Shown in pieces: positions 1 to 11,205 of a DNA stretch of 64,000 bases (positions within the stretch are counted from its first letter, which is position 1; each line of letters opens with the position of its first letter). Both the position numbers and the translations under genes were made by a program. The stretch is from Urechis unicinctus. Lineage: Eukaryota; Annelida; Polychaeta; Xenopneusta; Urechidae. Location: assembly GCA_034190875.2 (NCBI GenBank), contig CM067358.1, positions 54,265,717 to 54,329,716 on the forward strand. Reading direction: 5' to 3'. The notes under the pieces were generated by a model. That model did no database searches. It was not told where the DNA came from and was given only the letters and a program-made list of their open reading frames with translations.

Positions 1-3000
1 CTTAATAAGAAATGACTACATTTACAATGTAGCGCAAGATTTGAATAATTAATTATCTATCTATGGTCAACTTTTGAATGCAGTTAGATACTTATGAAAG
101 CTTTTAGCAATTGCTTAACAATTCCTTAAAGATTATCTTTGAAGCCATGCATAGTCGACTGTGTATAATTAAACAATACTTGTAATTACTAAAAGTTTGT
201 ACCTAAACCAAACTATAAAGATATCATTGTTTTTCCTGATCAAATAACTATTGGTGTAGGGATTAAATATGTATACTCCGATGACCTTGACCTTAATGTT
301 TGATGAAGGTTGCAACAAAATCATGGCATCTCAACGCGGGAACTGAAACGTCTTGTTCAAAATAGTTCCACTTATAAAAAGTTTCATTGATGCCGAATAA
401 ATTCATGCAAAAATACTTTTGTAAGCGAGAAATACGTTCATTTCATTCGATAATTCGAAACATGGTTGACGCAAGGATTAAAGGTGCTAGTGTAGAGTTT
501 GCAACGTGAGTTATCAGCCAATTTTTAAATACTTTGCTTTGTCAAAGCGTATATCCTTTTTGAGTGAATAGCCGAAATCATACGTATAATATAACGCAAC
601 AGAGATGCCTTCTCCACAAGCTTACTGCACAATATAGCACAACAAACAGTGAACACATATGTTAATATTCATTATAGCTCAGGGGAATATGCATTTACAT
701 GTCGATATATACGATATGTTAAAATAAGATTTGCCATGATTAATACATCTCAATGTAAGACACAAACAAAATAAACAATTTAATGGTATCAAATATTTGG
801 CCCATTCACAAAGCAACACACCTTTGTTCAATATTAGTATTCATTTACGACCAGGGCAGGCACTCGGGTCTTGAACTTCACTAAGGCTTGGCATTAGTGA
901 GCTTCTATCTGAGTCGAATGATTTCTTACATATGAATGTCGCCAGTTTGTTACAACCATAATCGTGCCAGTTCCAGTTAGAGTTGTGATTCAGACAGTTA
1001 CATCGTTGGTTGTTGTTTTCGGGTTGCCCTGGTTGCCAGCTTGTGAAGCCCTGGGAGAAGGGTGTGATTTCGGGATAGGACCACACCCAGCAGTGTTGGT
1101 GCCCTTCATCAGTTCCATCCATCCAAATTAGTTTACCTATTTTATGAAAAAATGCAAACGCACGTACCACTTACTTGGGTGTTGCCAGTAATCTGACAAT
1201 CCGTAGTAATGGAAGTAGACATTTATCATTGATAATTTGGTCCACATTAAATAGACCTGACATAATTTTATAACACGCTGGACAATAGGTATGAGGAAAC
1301 GTGACATCATATTCATATACAGTGGTTACTTACTGTCATGGTATCTTACCGTGAAGCTGGGCTCGTGTATCATCAAGCCAACGACGGACCAGTGACTGCT
1401 CATTTCTCGAATAAATTCGCAACAGTTGATAGCCACATGAGGCACAGCGCTCCCTAGCCTCTGGCCAAGTAACGTTCTCCAGGGATAATACATACAAGTC
1501 GTCCAGAAGCTCGGCGAACATACCACTAGTGACCACACAGCCTACGCAAAACCTAGGTAATTAGTGTATATTACAACGTGCATTTTGTTGGTGCATGGCT
1601 AAGTGTGGGTTAAGTATATAAGGCTTAATAAGTGACTCACCTCCAGGCACTTCGCCTAGGGTCGTATACCTTGTGATTTCTTGTAGATGTGCGCCCAAGC
1701 TCTTGACCTCGTTCATGATAGAGTTACGTTGCTCTGTTGCTTGCCGCTCTGCGCATGACTGGTCGTGGACAGGACACGTTGATGTCGGCTGTGACGAGGC
1801 ACAGATCGCCAATGCAAAGATAAGGCCTACAAAAATCATCTTCTCCATCTAAAAACAATTATTTCACATCAAAAAACGAATGCCGGCAGGTAATGATCGC
1901 CTACGTCGACCTCCACCCAATTTGCAGGATGGATAAGTCATCAGTGTAACTCACAACGGGCACACGTGACCGTGTTACACTCGTTTTAAGTCTAGCTTAC
2001 CATAGGACAGTAGATATATCTGGTACTTCCAACATAACCTATTTGGCAGACGATTTGTGTACCCGATGACGCATAGTGTTGGGATACACGTCTGTGACGT
2101 ACAAAAAAATCTGTAACAGGAGAGTGAACATGGGCGGCGCATTATCGGATGTCTGTTTGTGTGTATTTATGGACCATACGTGCAGTTGTATGCATAGAGG
2201 GGTTCGGTACCACCAGAAACTTATAAAACCCTTGTCTCAAAATCAGACCTGAATCATCGTCTATTTGTATTGATAAAGTTTGCGGAACTGTCGTCAGGTC
2301 GATGGAATGTAATCTGACGCATTATGGAGTAAGATATATTTATGGGGTTAATTCAGTGTGATAACTAGGACGTTGGTGGTTGGTATGGATACACCAATTG
2401 TGAAAGCCTAGTACACCATACAACCTAAATAAGGTATCCAAACCCTTTTGTATATTTACAAAAAGCATATAACTTTTTACAAGCGAAGTAAGTTTGTCAA
2501 CTCGGCAAATAAATCTATCAGATATAATCATTCTTCGTGAATATACGCTTAGTTGCCAATAAGTACAATAGATCATACCTTAAATATACCAAAATTAATC
2601 TTGTATATATGTAAAAGCATAGGTACAGTTTGGATGTCCAATGTCCTCAATGTAGATGAACATAATTGGTACATGGTGCCACTGGGCCAAGTCGAGGTGA
2701 TATATGCCAACCTATAGGGGACTAACGCCACTGAAAGTGTTCATTGACGGCCTCGCTAAAATTTACGAAACATACATATTTTCAAAACGTACCTATTGCA
2801 ACGGAGTTGGTGGGATGGCGTTAAGATGGAAATATATAGGGGATTGAACCCAGTATCATGTATTTATTGGCCTTAGCGTGAGCTACAGGGAAACCTGATG
2901 GGACTAGACTTGCTTGCTTTCTTGATATCACTTCTTCCGGGCCATATGATGATATTTTATCTGTTTTAAGACAGTGACTAATACAGAACAACTTACTTTA

Positions 3001-3154
3001 TGTACATTGTCTGTTTTTGTTACATAGAAGACCCACCATAACAGAGTCAAGCTAATCTGTGCATAAAACACTAAAATGACATTTACTGTAATGTGTCACA
3101 CTTAACTACAGTAGCATGACATAAACATAAATCTAATGAATACTACGACGCGAA
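1..3154. repeat. Segmental duplication unit 0 (lectin cassette)
   Basis: The whole stretch matches the lectin-bearing parts of later units (about 28,250-31,392 and 37,720-40,650), including non-coding flanks on both sides of the lectin gene. The match ends at about 3,154, after a conserved run ending gaatactacgacgc. At the equivalent point the later copies carry a Polinton end starting AGTCTGAG. This copy therefore looks like the uninterrupted, pre-insertion form. Besides the lectin gene it holds no other coding sequence that I can recognise. Confidence 0.8.
841..1848 (-). CDS. Secreted C-type lectin, copy 1
   Basis: Small secreted protein of about 235 residues with one C-type lectin domain, expected to bind sugars or microbial surfaces outside the cell. 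Exon 1 is 1848-1641: ATG, signal peptide MEKMIFVGLIFALAICASS, then a Cys-containing helical stalk, ending at GT donor 1640. Exon 2 is 1541-1350: start of the lectin fold, with WPEARERC and its partner cysteines. Exon 4 is 1136-841: DGTDEGHQHCWVW, the loop WQPGQPENNNQRC, NWNWHDYGC, FICKK and stop TGA. An 18-nt microexon at 1192-1175 also keeps frame. The QPE triplet sits where EPN or QPD would set mannose or galactose preference, and WHD replaces the usual WND, so calcium-dependent binding is plausible but unproven. A tttttag acceptor directly precedes the ATG, hinting at a 5' UTR intron. All joins are phase-consistent and the gene looks intact. Confidence 0.87.
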
Positions 3155-4833
3155 AATGGTTTTGCCATGGGACGGTTATTAAAGGATTTATAGGAAATTG
3201 AATTTCTTGGGTTTTTATTAAAGTTTTGGCTGATACCACGATTTTTTGCCCTTGGGGGCTAGGGAAATTATTGATTATTTACACACGATATATAAAGAGA
3301 AAAGTTGGCAATTTCATTGAGCTACAAAATGGTGTAAATTTTGTGAAGATCGAACAATAATTCCCGGACATATTGGGGATTTTAGATTTTTACATTTTCG
3401 TTGACCTTGACCTTAGTTTGAGGTCAACAAATAGAGTCTGGGTTCTGCGCAACATTGATGCCGACCTTAAAAAAATCAATTTCGGATTTCAACAAAAACT
3501 GCGACCTGAATCGCCTGCCAAATAAAGTTAAAGAGACTGTTCAGCCACATATAAGGCAATCAGGGATCATTTCGTTATTACATTACTACGATTAACGCAG
3601 ACGTAAGTAATGACATCTTCTAATTTGTGCCGCCGAGTTTACATGATGGAAGTTATGTTGATAAGTTTTTAACATTATTATTTAACTGGAAATGTTCATG
3701 ATATACTGTGGAGATCTGTTTTATTCAGTTATGTCGTTCCATCGATAACGGTGCCTCCCTAAAACCATGAACTACACGAATGTTAGCTGTAAATCATAAC
3801 GCGCTCTGAATTTACCTCGCTAACGATGTGTATTCTTCCGCTTTAGTTACATAATGTAGATTTCATAAAATCTTCACTCATTCAAGTTGTGGGCATAATT
3901 GTGCACACATTAGACTGACAAGCAGGAAAGATAATGTCCGACAACATAAATGGCGACTGTCGAAGCAAGGATCTTTTTTTCTGAGACCACAGCGCCGCGT
4001 AGCGACTGAAAGTCTGAAAATGTAACATTTTTGGTTTCCAAGGTGCTGTTACCAAGCAGCTTTGCTAGGCAACCACTTTCCTTATATGGGGCTGAACAGT
4101 CTCTTTAACATACATTTATTAAGAAGCTGACCAATGGTAAAGAAAAATTTGATGATTTTATAACTGATCAAATTTATTAAAGAAATTATGCTGTCCGGGG
4201 CCATGATAGATTGACAATAATTGGGACGACTCAAGGAAAAGCTTTGTTTATAAAATATTACCGTGGCGTCCATACTTGACCGTGTGCCAGTGTAGTGAGC
4301 AGAGAGCAACGGCGACCCTTGAACAGCGCGATGTGTAGGTTGCTGTTAACAAACCGTTGAAAAGCCAACAGAAGTGACACCCAATGTACTTCAAGCTTAC
4401 TTTGTGAGAAAACTGTCAGTGATTTACAGCAGAAGATATTGAGTTATATATTAATAATATTTGACCCAACTTTTATGACCATCGATCATTCATACATACA
4501 CCTTCAATCATTTCTTGCCAATCATACGCTGCTGCCTGCACCAAATAACCGGATGATAATAATATTTTCGTGGCACCTGTCAATTCTACATTCTCGGCTT
4601 GCACAGACGGGTGAACACGGCTTGCACTCGGTCGAGAGAGTAATACTGACACCATGACCTCACTGAATGGAACACTCCGTCTTGTTGACATTTTGCGGTC
4701 GTTGTTGATGTATGAAAGCTGTTGATATGGGCAAAGATTATAGAATTGACAAGATAGGCGACTCGCAGCCACCCTGTGGTTATCGTATTCTCACAGCGCC
4801 ATCTAGCGGATGGTGTTTTTCGGTGAAGTAAAC
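3155..4833. other. Intergenic; one AGGTCA-bearing repeat
   Basis: No coding sequence recognised. At about 3,300-3,520 lies a dispersed repeat with gttgaccttgacctt and ttgaggtcaa, partly similar to 13,710-13,950. At 4,629-4,720 a short sequence (ctcggtcgagagag ... ccgtcttgttgacatt) recurs, split in two, at 14,389-14,430 and 15,208-15,260. It may be the edge of a mobile element that includes the THAP exon just downstream. Confidence 0.5.
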
Positions 4834-4937
4834 ATGGCCGGGATAGGTTCCGCGCTTTGCGCTGCTTTTGGATGCTCGAATAAACACTCTGCTCGGCCTG
4901 ACCTGTCATTTTTTAGGTTTCCTAAGGACGAGGAAAG
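4834..4937 (+). pseudogene. THAP-domain exon of a P-element-like transposon
   Basis: Exon starting AACATGG and ending at a good donor (AAAG/GTAAGT). It encodes about 34 residues with the first half of a THAP zinc finger: C-x4-C (CAAFGC), then SFFRFPKDEER, the family's FxFP block. THAP domains bind DNA and form the N terminus of P-element/THAP9 transposases. A P-type transposase remnant begins 490 bp downstream on the same strand, so the two probably belonged to one gene. The second half of the finger (W, C-x2-H, AVPTIF-like block) is not found between 4,938 and 5,425, so there is either an internal deletion or a lost exon. Alternatively it could be a lone host exon, which I think less likely. 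Confidence 0.7.
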
Positions 4938-5168
4938 GTAAGTACACTCGAAACTTTGATGGTTTTTATGGAACATTGTCAAATTATAGATTATGATGTC
5001 TTTTTGAAATCCTACTGATGGACGATAATATGTGTGTTTCGCAACTGACCGATATTTGCAGTAATGATTTCGAAGTCGTAGAGCCATTCTTTAAACAATT
5101 TGCCATTAAAATAGTGTTAAGTCAGTCGCTTCTGTGGGAAACTATATCTATGGTATCATAGGATCATA

Positions 5169-5242
5169 TTATCTGGGTAAAGTTTGTCAGCCTAGGTGCC
5201 CTCCCATACACACAGCATACTGCAAACCAATAACCCAGATAA
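5169..5242. repeat. Short inverted-repeat insert with copied transposase bases
   Basis: A 10-bp perfect inverted repeat (ttatctgggt at 5169-5178, acccagataa at 5233-5242) encloses about 54 bp. Inside, 20 bases at 5186-5205 are identical to 5839-5858 in the transposase pseudogene, followed by weaker similarity (catactgcaaac against catacagcaaac). It looks like a small duplicated piece of the transposase. Confidence 0.5.
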
Positions 5243-5425
5243 AGGTGTGATGGAAAAGGCACACCCTTATTTGCCATGATTATGTTTGCAATTTAATTTA
5301 CTGTGAAATGTTGACCACAGTTTATATGTATCTAGGATTTGTACTTAAATATAAACTTGAAATGTATTTGTTGTCAGGCTGTATTGATTTAAACTCCTTT
5401 CTGTCTGTTTTTCTATTGCTGACAG

Positions 5426-6799
5426 ATCTACCGGGGTTCAACAGAGAAGTCTTTGAGGCTCTCAAGATCTATGCAGGCCAACTCCAAGGTGTGTGCCATA
5501 ATACTGTATGGGATGGCAAACAAGGAAGGGGTTTCCTACAACCCTGGGAGAGACGAGGTGGAGGGTTTTGGTCTTACAGTGAAAGTCGTCATTGGAGACC
5601 AAGGCTCGAACAACAGGAACATGTTGCAGGTGCACATGGGAGCCATTAAGAAGGAGCCTTGGTTCCTACACAACAATAATAAAATTTTTGTCATGTATGA
5701 TTCACCCCATCTGAAAAGTGTCCGCAACAACGTGAAAAAACAGCAAAGCATATTGAGCTTCCTTCCTTTTCCACACTCCGCGTGAAGTATGCATCACAAG
5801 TCTTCAGCCATTCAGTGGCAGCAGGCATCACCACAATGGTCAGCCTAGGTGCCCTCCCTGAAGAAGCACATCATACAGCAAACTTTATTGAAAATATGGA
5901 TAAGCTGTTCAATCGTTTCAACAGTCAAACCCTTCATAACTCTGCCCCAATGCACAGTACAATATCTACAAACTCAACCCATATGGCTTTCCTGGCTGAG
6001 ATTAAGGAATGGCTGCAAACCGTTAAGCCCAGCAAAGTCAGGGCTCTGCCTTGCCTAGAAGGGTGGACTTTGACCATCAACTGCCTTATGCAACTGTGGG
6101 AGAGCCTCCAAAATGAACATGGTTTTGCCTTCCTCATCACAAATCGCCTTAACCAGGAATGCTTAGAGAACCTGTTCTCAGTCGTAAGAGGGAAAGGCGG
6201 CCAGAGGTACAACCAACAATTCCGAACAGCATTTCGACAAGTACTGGTTGATGCCCTGTTGTTGCCAAGCAAATCAGGTAATTGTAAAGAAGATGTCGAT
6301 GCATTTTTGTTCTCCCTTAGCAGTAAGAAAGGGGGTGCTTTTGGCCAGGGCTACTGCCTCATTGCCAGGTCCCACCGATGTGACAGAAGATCATGAATGG
6401 GCATCGATGCTGGACCTCCCTCCATCAGTAAAGGACTTGATGTCAGTGATGGTGCTCCCCCAGGCAGTGAACTGTGACACCAAGATCTCTTTGCAAGAGG
6501 GTAACATTTTGGCATATATAGGAGGGTATATGTGCAAGAAGATGAAAGTAAAGGCATGTGAACAGTGCTTTCGGCGAATTGCAGATGACATTAATGAAAC
6601 CGACCCTGAGCATGTGCTACTTGCCAACAAAAGGTACAATCAAGCCACAAATGGTCTTCATGCACCAAATGTTGACTTTCTGGGGGTGATCAAATTACTT
6701 GAAACCGCCTTTAGGGATGTGGTAGCCACTGCCATTCACCAAGATAGGGTTCGAGCCAAGATTTACCACGGCTTTATCAAAACTAACTTGCTTAAGTAA
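5426..6799 (+). pseudogene. P-element/THAP9-like transposase, frameshifted
   Basis: Remnant of a P-superfamily (THAP9-like) DNA transposase, a cut-and-paste enzyme with a DDE/RNase-H-like core. It starts after an acceptor at 5425 and lies in three blocks in two reading frames: 5426-5785, 5782-about 6300, and about 6300-6799. Recognisable in order: VVIGDQGSNNR (first acidic residue region), MYDSPHLKSVRNN (second), FIENMDKLFNRFNS, NQECLENLFSVVRGKGG (the family's acidic E region), and NILAYIGGYMCKKM followed by CEQC. The motif residues are still present, but there is a +/-1 frameshift near 5,780 and another near 6,300, so no full protein can be made. The stop is at 6797-6799. No terminal inverted repeats were confirmed. 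Confidence 0.82.
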
Positions 6800-7924
6800 C
6801 ATCATTTGTTCCAGTAGCGGATCCAAAAGGTGCAGCCTTGACAAAATGGTGGACAATCTCTTTGTGACTATGAGACTTCATTTCACTTTAAAGTTAGGTT
6901 CAAGAGACCTGTCATGCAAAGGGGTGCGGAAAAACAGGAAAACAATGAAATTCAGTCTCATATGAGTTTTGTATTAGCTCATACAGCATTTTGTTGATTC
7001 TTCCTAGCCAGATATATCAGGCCCTGTATCTGGATTATGGGACAGAGGTCCTTCTGTGCACTTTGTTGGAGAGGTCAATTTAATTGTAATGGCGCCTTGG
7101 TGTAAGGTGTTAGTCGCTCAAAACCTATGCCTAACCTCGCACATCTTGTATCTACCAATTAGTGTTTTTTATTCGATTTATGGATAAAAACGAATTCGCA
7201 ATTAAATTCTCCTTTGAACACAATGGTTTTCAATGGTGATTTCGTTTTATGCACAGATCGAATAAAAAAATTTTTATCTTCAATTTATTGTGAGCTGATC
7301 GGTATATATGAGCTTTGCGTACAGTTTACCATAGGTTTCGAGCGCTGACACCCTCCCATAAGGTCGTTACAATAGAATAGACCACACCAGCAAATTGTGC
7401 TGAGGGATTGCTGGTCATGAATTCGAATTCAGGGCCTGATATTTCGGGCTAGGTGCTTGTGATGATGTGTGGTTTATGACGATTGCCTGGTTGATTAAAT
7501 TCTGAAACCATGCAGAGTGTGTCATGATTCGTTAGCCTTCATAGTTTTGACCGAGATTATGAGCAATGCTTCCGCCGATTCATATCAGTGCTGTTACGAT
7601 TACGCGCCTATTATTTTACTGAACATTTACCAGTGTTCATTGATTTCTTGATATTTCGTAAATAGTAAACGCGAGAAAGGTTAGAAGAGAGAACAAGCAC
7701 TAAGTTCGCATCAATTGAATCTAACTTTAGAAGTTTATTAGCTACGTTCTTTCGTCAAACTGCACAGCCCGTCACTCTAGCCACAGCGGGCCGGCTTAAT
7801 GTGAACGCCAACCGCACGGCGCACCAATCGCTTGCATAACGGAAGTGCCATAGGCAATGCGGCGAGTCGCCCATCTTGTTGTTCTATAATCTTTGATATG
7901 GGTTGATGGTTTTGGTGAAGTATA
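6800..7924. other. Intergenic, nothing recognised
   Basis: I see no coding exon, RNA gene or clear repeat here. The last bases (about 7,880-7,925, tttgatatgggttgatgg) match 15,258-15,290 and lead into a shared G-rich minisatellite, so this end probably belongs to a dispersed element. Confidence 0.4.
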
Positions 7925-8110
7925 GGTCATTATGGGGTGGTGGTCGATGTTTGGACGGCGGTCGATGTGGGGTGATGGTCGATGTGGGGTGATGATCAAT
8001 GAGTTAGTAGTGATGGATGGTTGGACGGCGATTGATGTGGGGGTGGTGATCGATGTTGGATGTAGGTCGTTGTGGGATGGTGGTCGATGTGAGGTGATTG
8101 TCGATGTGAT
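7925..8110. repeat. G-rich minisatellite (about 18-bp unit), first array
   Basis: Degenerate tandem units of the type ggtcgatgtggggtgatg. The same unit and the same left flank (ttgatggttttggtgaag) occur at 15,256-15,670. The array runs directly into CD225 coding sequence at about 8,111, so its right edge is a rearrangement breakpoint. Confidence 0.85.
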
Positions 8111-8758
8111 GTGTACTCGACAAGCAGGCAAAGTACGATGGATCGCAAATCCGAGTCCCATGCCCCGAATGGAGCAGCGGTACCATACCTACGCATAGGG
8201 CCTATAAGTAAGACCCCGCCTCCTTATGGATTTGCTCCAAACAATCTCCCGTCACAAGAGGATCCGGTTGGATTACCACCGTCTCACCATGGGAAACACC
8301 CACAAGCTGTTTATGCATTCAACTCCCCTGTTATCACAAACACCCCAAATTTGCATCGTCCGAATTCAGGGGAACCATTCTTTACCTCTACTCCCAAGCC
8401 TTACCCGACTCCCAGCGAAGCCCACATGGACACGTCTCCACGGGACACCGTGGTGACAAGTGCCCCCGATCCTGCGGCTGTCCGTGTTAACCTACCCCGC
8501 CATCCTGACCCACCCAACACATACCTACTATTCACAGCCCTCGTGACTGCCTTTTGTTTCCCTATCATTGGTGGAATTGCTTTGTACAAGTCACGCAGGG
8601 CTAAGACGGCTTTCCAGTTTGGGAGATGGAAGGAAGGGGAGAATGCCAGGAATCAAGCTCTGTTGATTGGCGTCGTGGCTCTCGTAATCGGAATCTCAAT
8701 ATGGTCAATGTCGATCTGTGTGATATGTGTTCGCTCAATCTGGACTGAAGGTATTTGA
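8111..8758 (+). CDS. CD225/dispanin protein, copy 1, PDZ exon lost
   Basis: Open frame to TGA at 8756-8758 covering most of the last exon of the PDZ-CD225 gene (compare 26,538-27,212). A proline/serine-rich linker with PPPYGFAPN is followed by a CD225 domain: TYLLFTALVTAFCFPIIGGI (membrane segment 1), a basic loop KSRRAKTAFQFGRWKEGENA, and ALLIGVVALVIGISIW (segment 2). CD225 proteins (IFITMs, SynDIG/PRRT family) sit in plasma or endosomal membranes; vertebrate IFITMs block virus entry. The 5' part of the exon and the PDZ exon are replaced by a minisatellite. The first in-frame ATG is at 8138, a base change from ATA in copy 2, so a protein of about 206 residues without PDZ is possible. Of the three copies only this one has an uninterrupted CD225 domain. 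Whether it has a promoter is unknown. Confidence 0.75.
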   Translation: MYSTSRQSTMDRKSESHAPNGAAVPYLRIGPISKTPPPYGFAPNNLPSQEDPVGLPPSHHGKHPQAVYAFNSPVITNTPNLHRPNSGEPFFTSTPKPYPTPSEAHMDTSPRDTVVTSAPDPAAVRVNLPRHPDPPNTYLLFTALVTAFCFPIIGGIALYKSRRAKTAFQFGRWKEGENARNQALLIGVVALVIGISIWSMSICVICVRSIWTEGI

Positions 8759-10227
8759 GATCCAGCCCTATTGATCATTATGACGCCTCTCATTATGCGC
8801 TACATGAATGGTTCAATATCGTTATCTTTCTGGAGCTTTCAATATTTCTCTGTCTGTGGAAGTGCGGGCAACCAGTTAGGCACGTTTTCTTCCATACAAG
8901 AAAATATCGAGAAACCGAAGTGATTAAATTTGCATGTTTTTAGATGAGAAATAAATTTAAGATCTTGAGTTAAGCATCCTGGATCTGCCTCTGTATTGAA
9001 TAATTTAGAAAATGAAAATGAGGAATCATTTTTCGGGGTCCCTCTCTGTGATTATAGTAAAGCATGCAGTCAATTAAATAAGACAGCGACCTGAGTAGAG
9101 CGAGTGGATGGTGTCATCACCATTTTAGCTCTCATCTTCAGCAGAGCTTATCATATATCTGTACTAGGTGCTTCTCTCTGTCCATCTACCCATCCGTTCA
9201 TATAAATGCTGATGGCACATTTTACCAAGAAGCAGGCTAGCAGCGCTGAATCAAATGTGCAGTCTTCTTAGGACATAAGCACATTGATAATTAATATTCA
9301 GTTCTGCCACACCTTTAACCCTCGAGTTCTTAGTAAAACAACTTACACAAGGTTCAAGGTTAACCCTATGAAGATTTGTAACGGCTGTTCCTCAGCAATC
9401 AGTCGACCTAACATGAGACTTCAGGTAAGAGAAGTTTTCAGTGATCTTGACCTTATGCTTAAGGATACAGCCACAAACAAGCGATGATATAATCGGTTAC
9501 ATTTAAGTTGCACGTTATGTCAATATATCTAATATCTTTGTGCATGCTACTCATGTAGTTTAATTACCCGATCAATGTGACAATTGAGGGCTCTATTACC
9601 ATTCAACTGTACTATTGAAAACATAGGGAAACTATAAACGTTATGATTTAGTCATCAACGAGCTACGCCAAGAGGGCTCACTCTGACTGGCTATGCAGAT
9701 GGTGGTGACCTTGACCTTAATGTTTGATGAAGGTTGCAACAAAATCATGGCATCTCAACGCGGGAACTGAAACGTCTTGTTCAAAATAGTTCCACTTATA
9801 AAAAGTTTCATTGATGCCGAATAAATTCATGCAAAATACTTTTTGTAAGGAGAAATACGTTCATTTCATTCGATAATTCGAAACATGGTAGACGCAAAGA
9901 CTAAAGGTGCTAGTGTAGAGTTTGCAACGTGTGTAATCAGTCAATTGTTAAATACTTTGCTTTGTCAAAGCGGTTATCCTTTTTGAGTGAATATCCGAAA
10001 TCGTGATATAGGTATAATATAACGCAACAAAGATGCCTTCTCCACAGGCTTACTGCACAATATAGGGGAAATAGTATGCATCTACATGTTGATATACACA
10101 CTATGTTAAAATAAGATTTGCCATGAATAATACATCTCAATGTAAGTCACAAACAAAATAAACAATGAAATGGTATCAAATATTTGGCCCATTCACAAAG
10201 CAACACACCTTTGTTCAATATTATTAT
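8759..10227. repeat. Cassette spacer, unit 1
   Basis: Non-coding sequence between the tail-to-tail CD225 and lectin genes, homologous to 27,213-29,111 and 36,614-38,516 but about 430 bp shorter. It carries a dispersed repeat at about 9,124-9,490 (cttcagcagagcttatcat ... ccatctacccatccgttcat ... gatcttgacctta) that also occurs, diverged, at about 63,150-63,440. Two AGGTCA-type direct repeats on the complementary strand lie at about 9,448 and 9,706. Confidence 0.8.
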
Positions 10228-10909
10228 TCATTTACGACCAGGGCAGGCACTCGGGTCTTGAACTTCACTAAGACTTGGCATTAGTGAGCTTCTATCTGAG
10301 TCGACTGGTTTCTTACATATGAAAGGCACCAGGTCGTTACAACCTCTATCGTGCCAGTTCCAGTTAGAGGGGTGGTATAGACAGTTACATCGTTGGTCGT
10401 TGTTTTCGGGTTGCCCTGGATGCCAGCTTGTGAAGCCCTGGGAGAAGGGTGTGATTTCGGAATAGGACCACACCCAGCAGTGTTGGTGCCCTTCATCAGT
10501 TCCATCCATCCAAATTATTTTACCTATTTTATGAAAAAATGCAAACGCACGTACTACTTACTTGGGTGTTGCCAGTAATCTGACAATCCGTAGTAATGCA
10601 AGTAGACTTTTATCATTGATAATTTGGTCCACATTAAATAGACTTGACTTGACTTTTGTTACACGCTGGACAATAGGTATGAGGAAACGTGACATCATAT
10701 TCATAAACTGTGGTTACTTACTGTTATGGTATCTTACCGTGCAGCTGTGCTCGTGCATCATTGAGCCAATGCCGGACCAGTGACTGCTCAGTTGTCGAAT
10801 GAATTCGCAACAGGTGATAGCCACATAAGGCACAGCGCTCGCTAGCTTCTGGCCATGTAACGGCCTCCAGGGATAATACATACAAGTTGTCAAGAAACTC
10901 GGCGAACAT
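10228..10909 (-). pseudogene. C-type lectin copy 2, 5' truncated
   Basis: Copy of the secreted lectin gene with its last exon complete (10,523-10,228: DGTDEGHQHCWVW, loop WHPGQPENNDQRC, NWNWHDRGC, FICKK, TGA) and a possible 18-nt microexon at 10,579-10,562. The upstream lectin exon begins abruptly at about 10,909 (MFAEFLDNLYVLSLEAV) and continues to a GT donor after 10,738. The acceptor, the first few codons and the entire signal-peptide exon are gone. They are replaced by sequence that becomes Polinton-like at 10,960. The remaining frame has no stop codons, which suggests recent loss, but without a signal peptide a working secreted lectin is unlikely. Confidence 0.82.
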
Positions 10910-10959
10910 TTCAAATCAGTACCCGTTAAAATTCTTCCATTTATTTATAATTCTAGCCC

Positions 10960-11205
10960 TATACGTATTATCCTACCACGCGATAATATGGTATAGCCAC
11001 AACCATTTTCGTGCCGGCCTCCTCTTTCTGGCGATCAACACCCGTGGAAAAGGTAACAGCGCGCAAGGATGAAAGAAAAACCGCTCTCATCATGGGGGCA
11101 ATTGTCATAGGCCTAGTTACGCTTTGGCTTGCTACTCGAGGCTAGTAGGATACGGAGCAGCAGGGACACGACTGTAGGCCATACATGTTCTGCCATCCAG
11201 CTTCC
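10960..11205. mobile_element. Polinton fragment 3, internally deleted
   Basis: 10,968-11,040 matches 32,288-32,360 of Polinton copy 1 (tatcctaccacgcgataata...), and 11,060-11,205 matches 32,965-33,110 (gcgcaaggatgaaag ... catgttctgccatcca). About 600 bp between the two are missing. It is the scar that truncated lectin copy 2. The DIRS-like element starts at its right edge. Confidence 0.75.
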
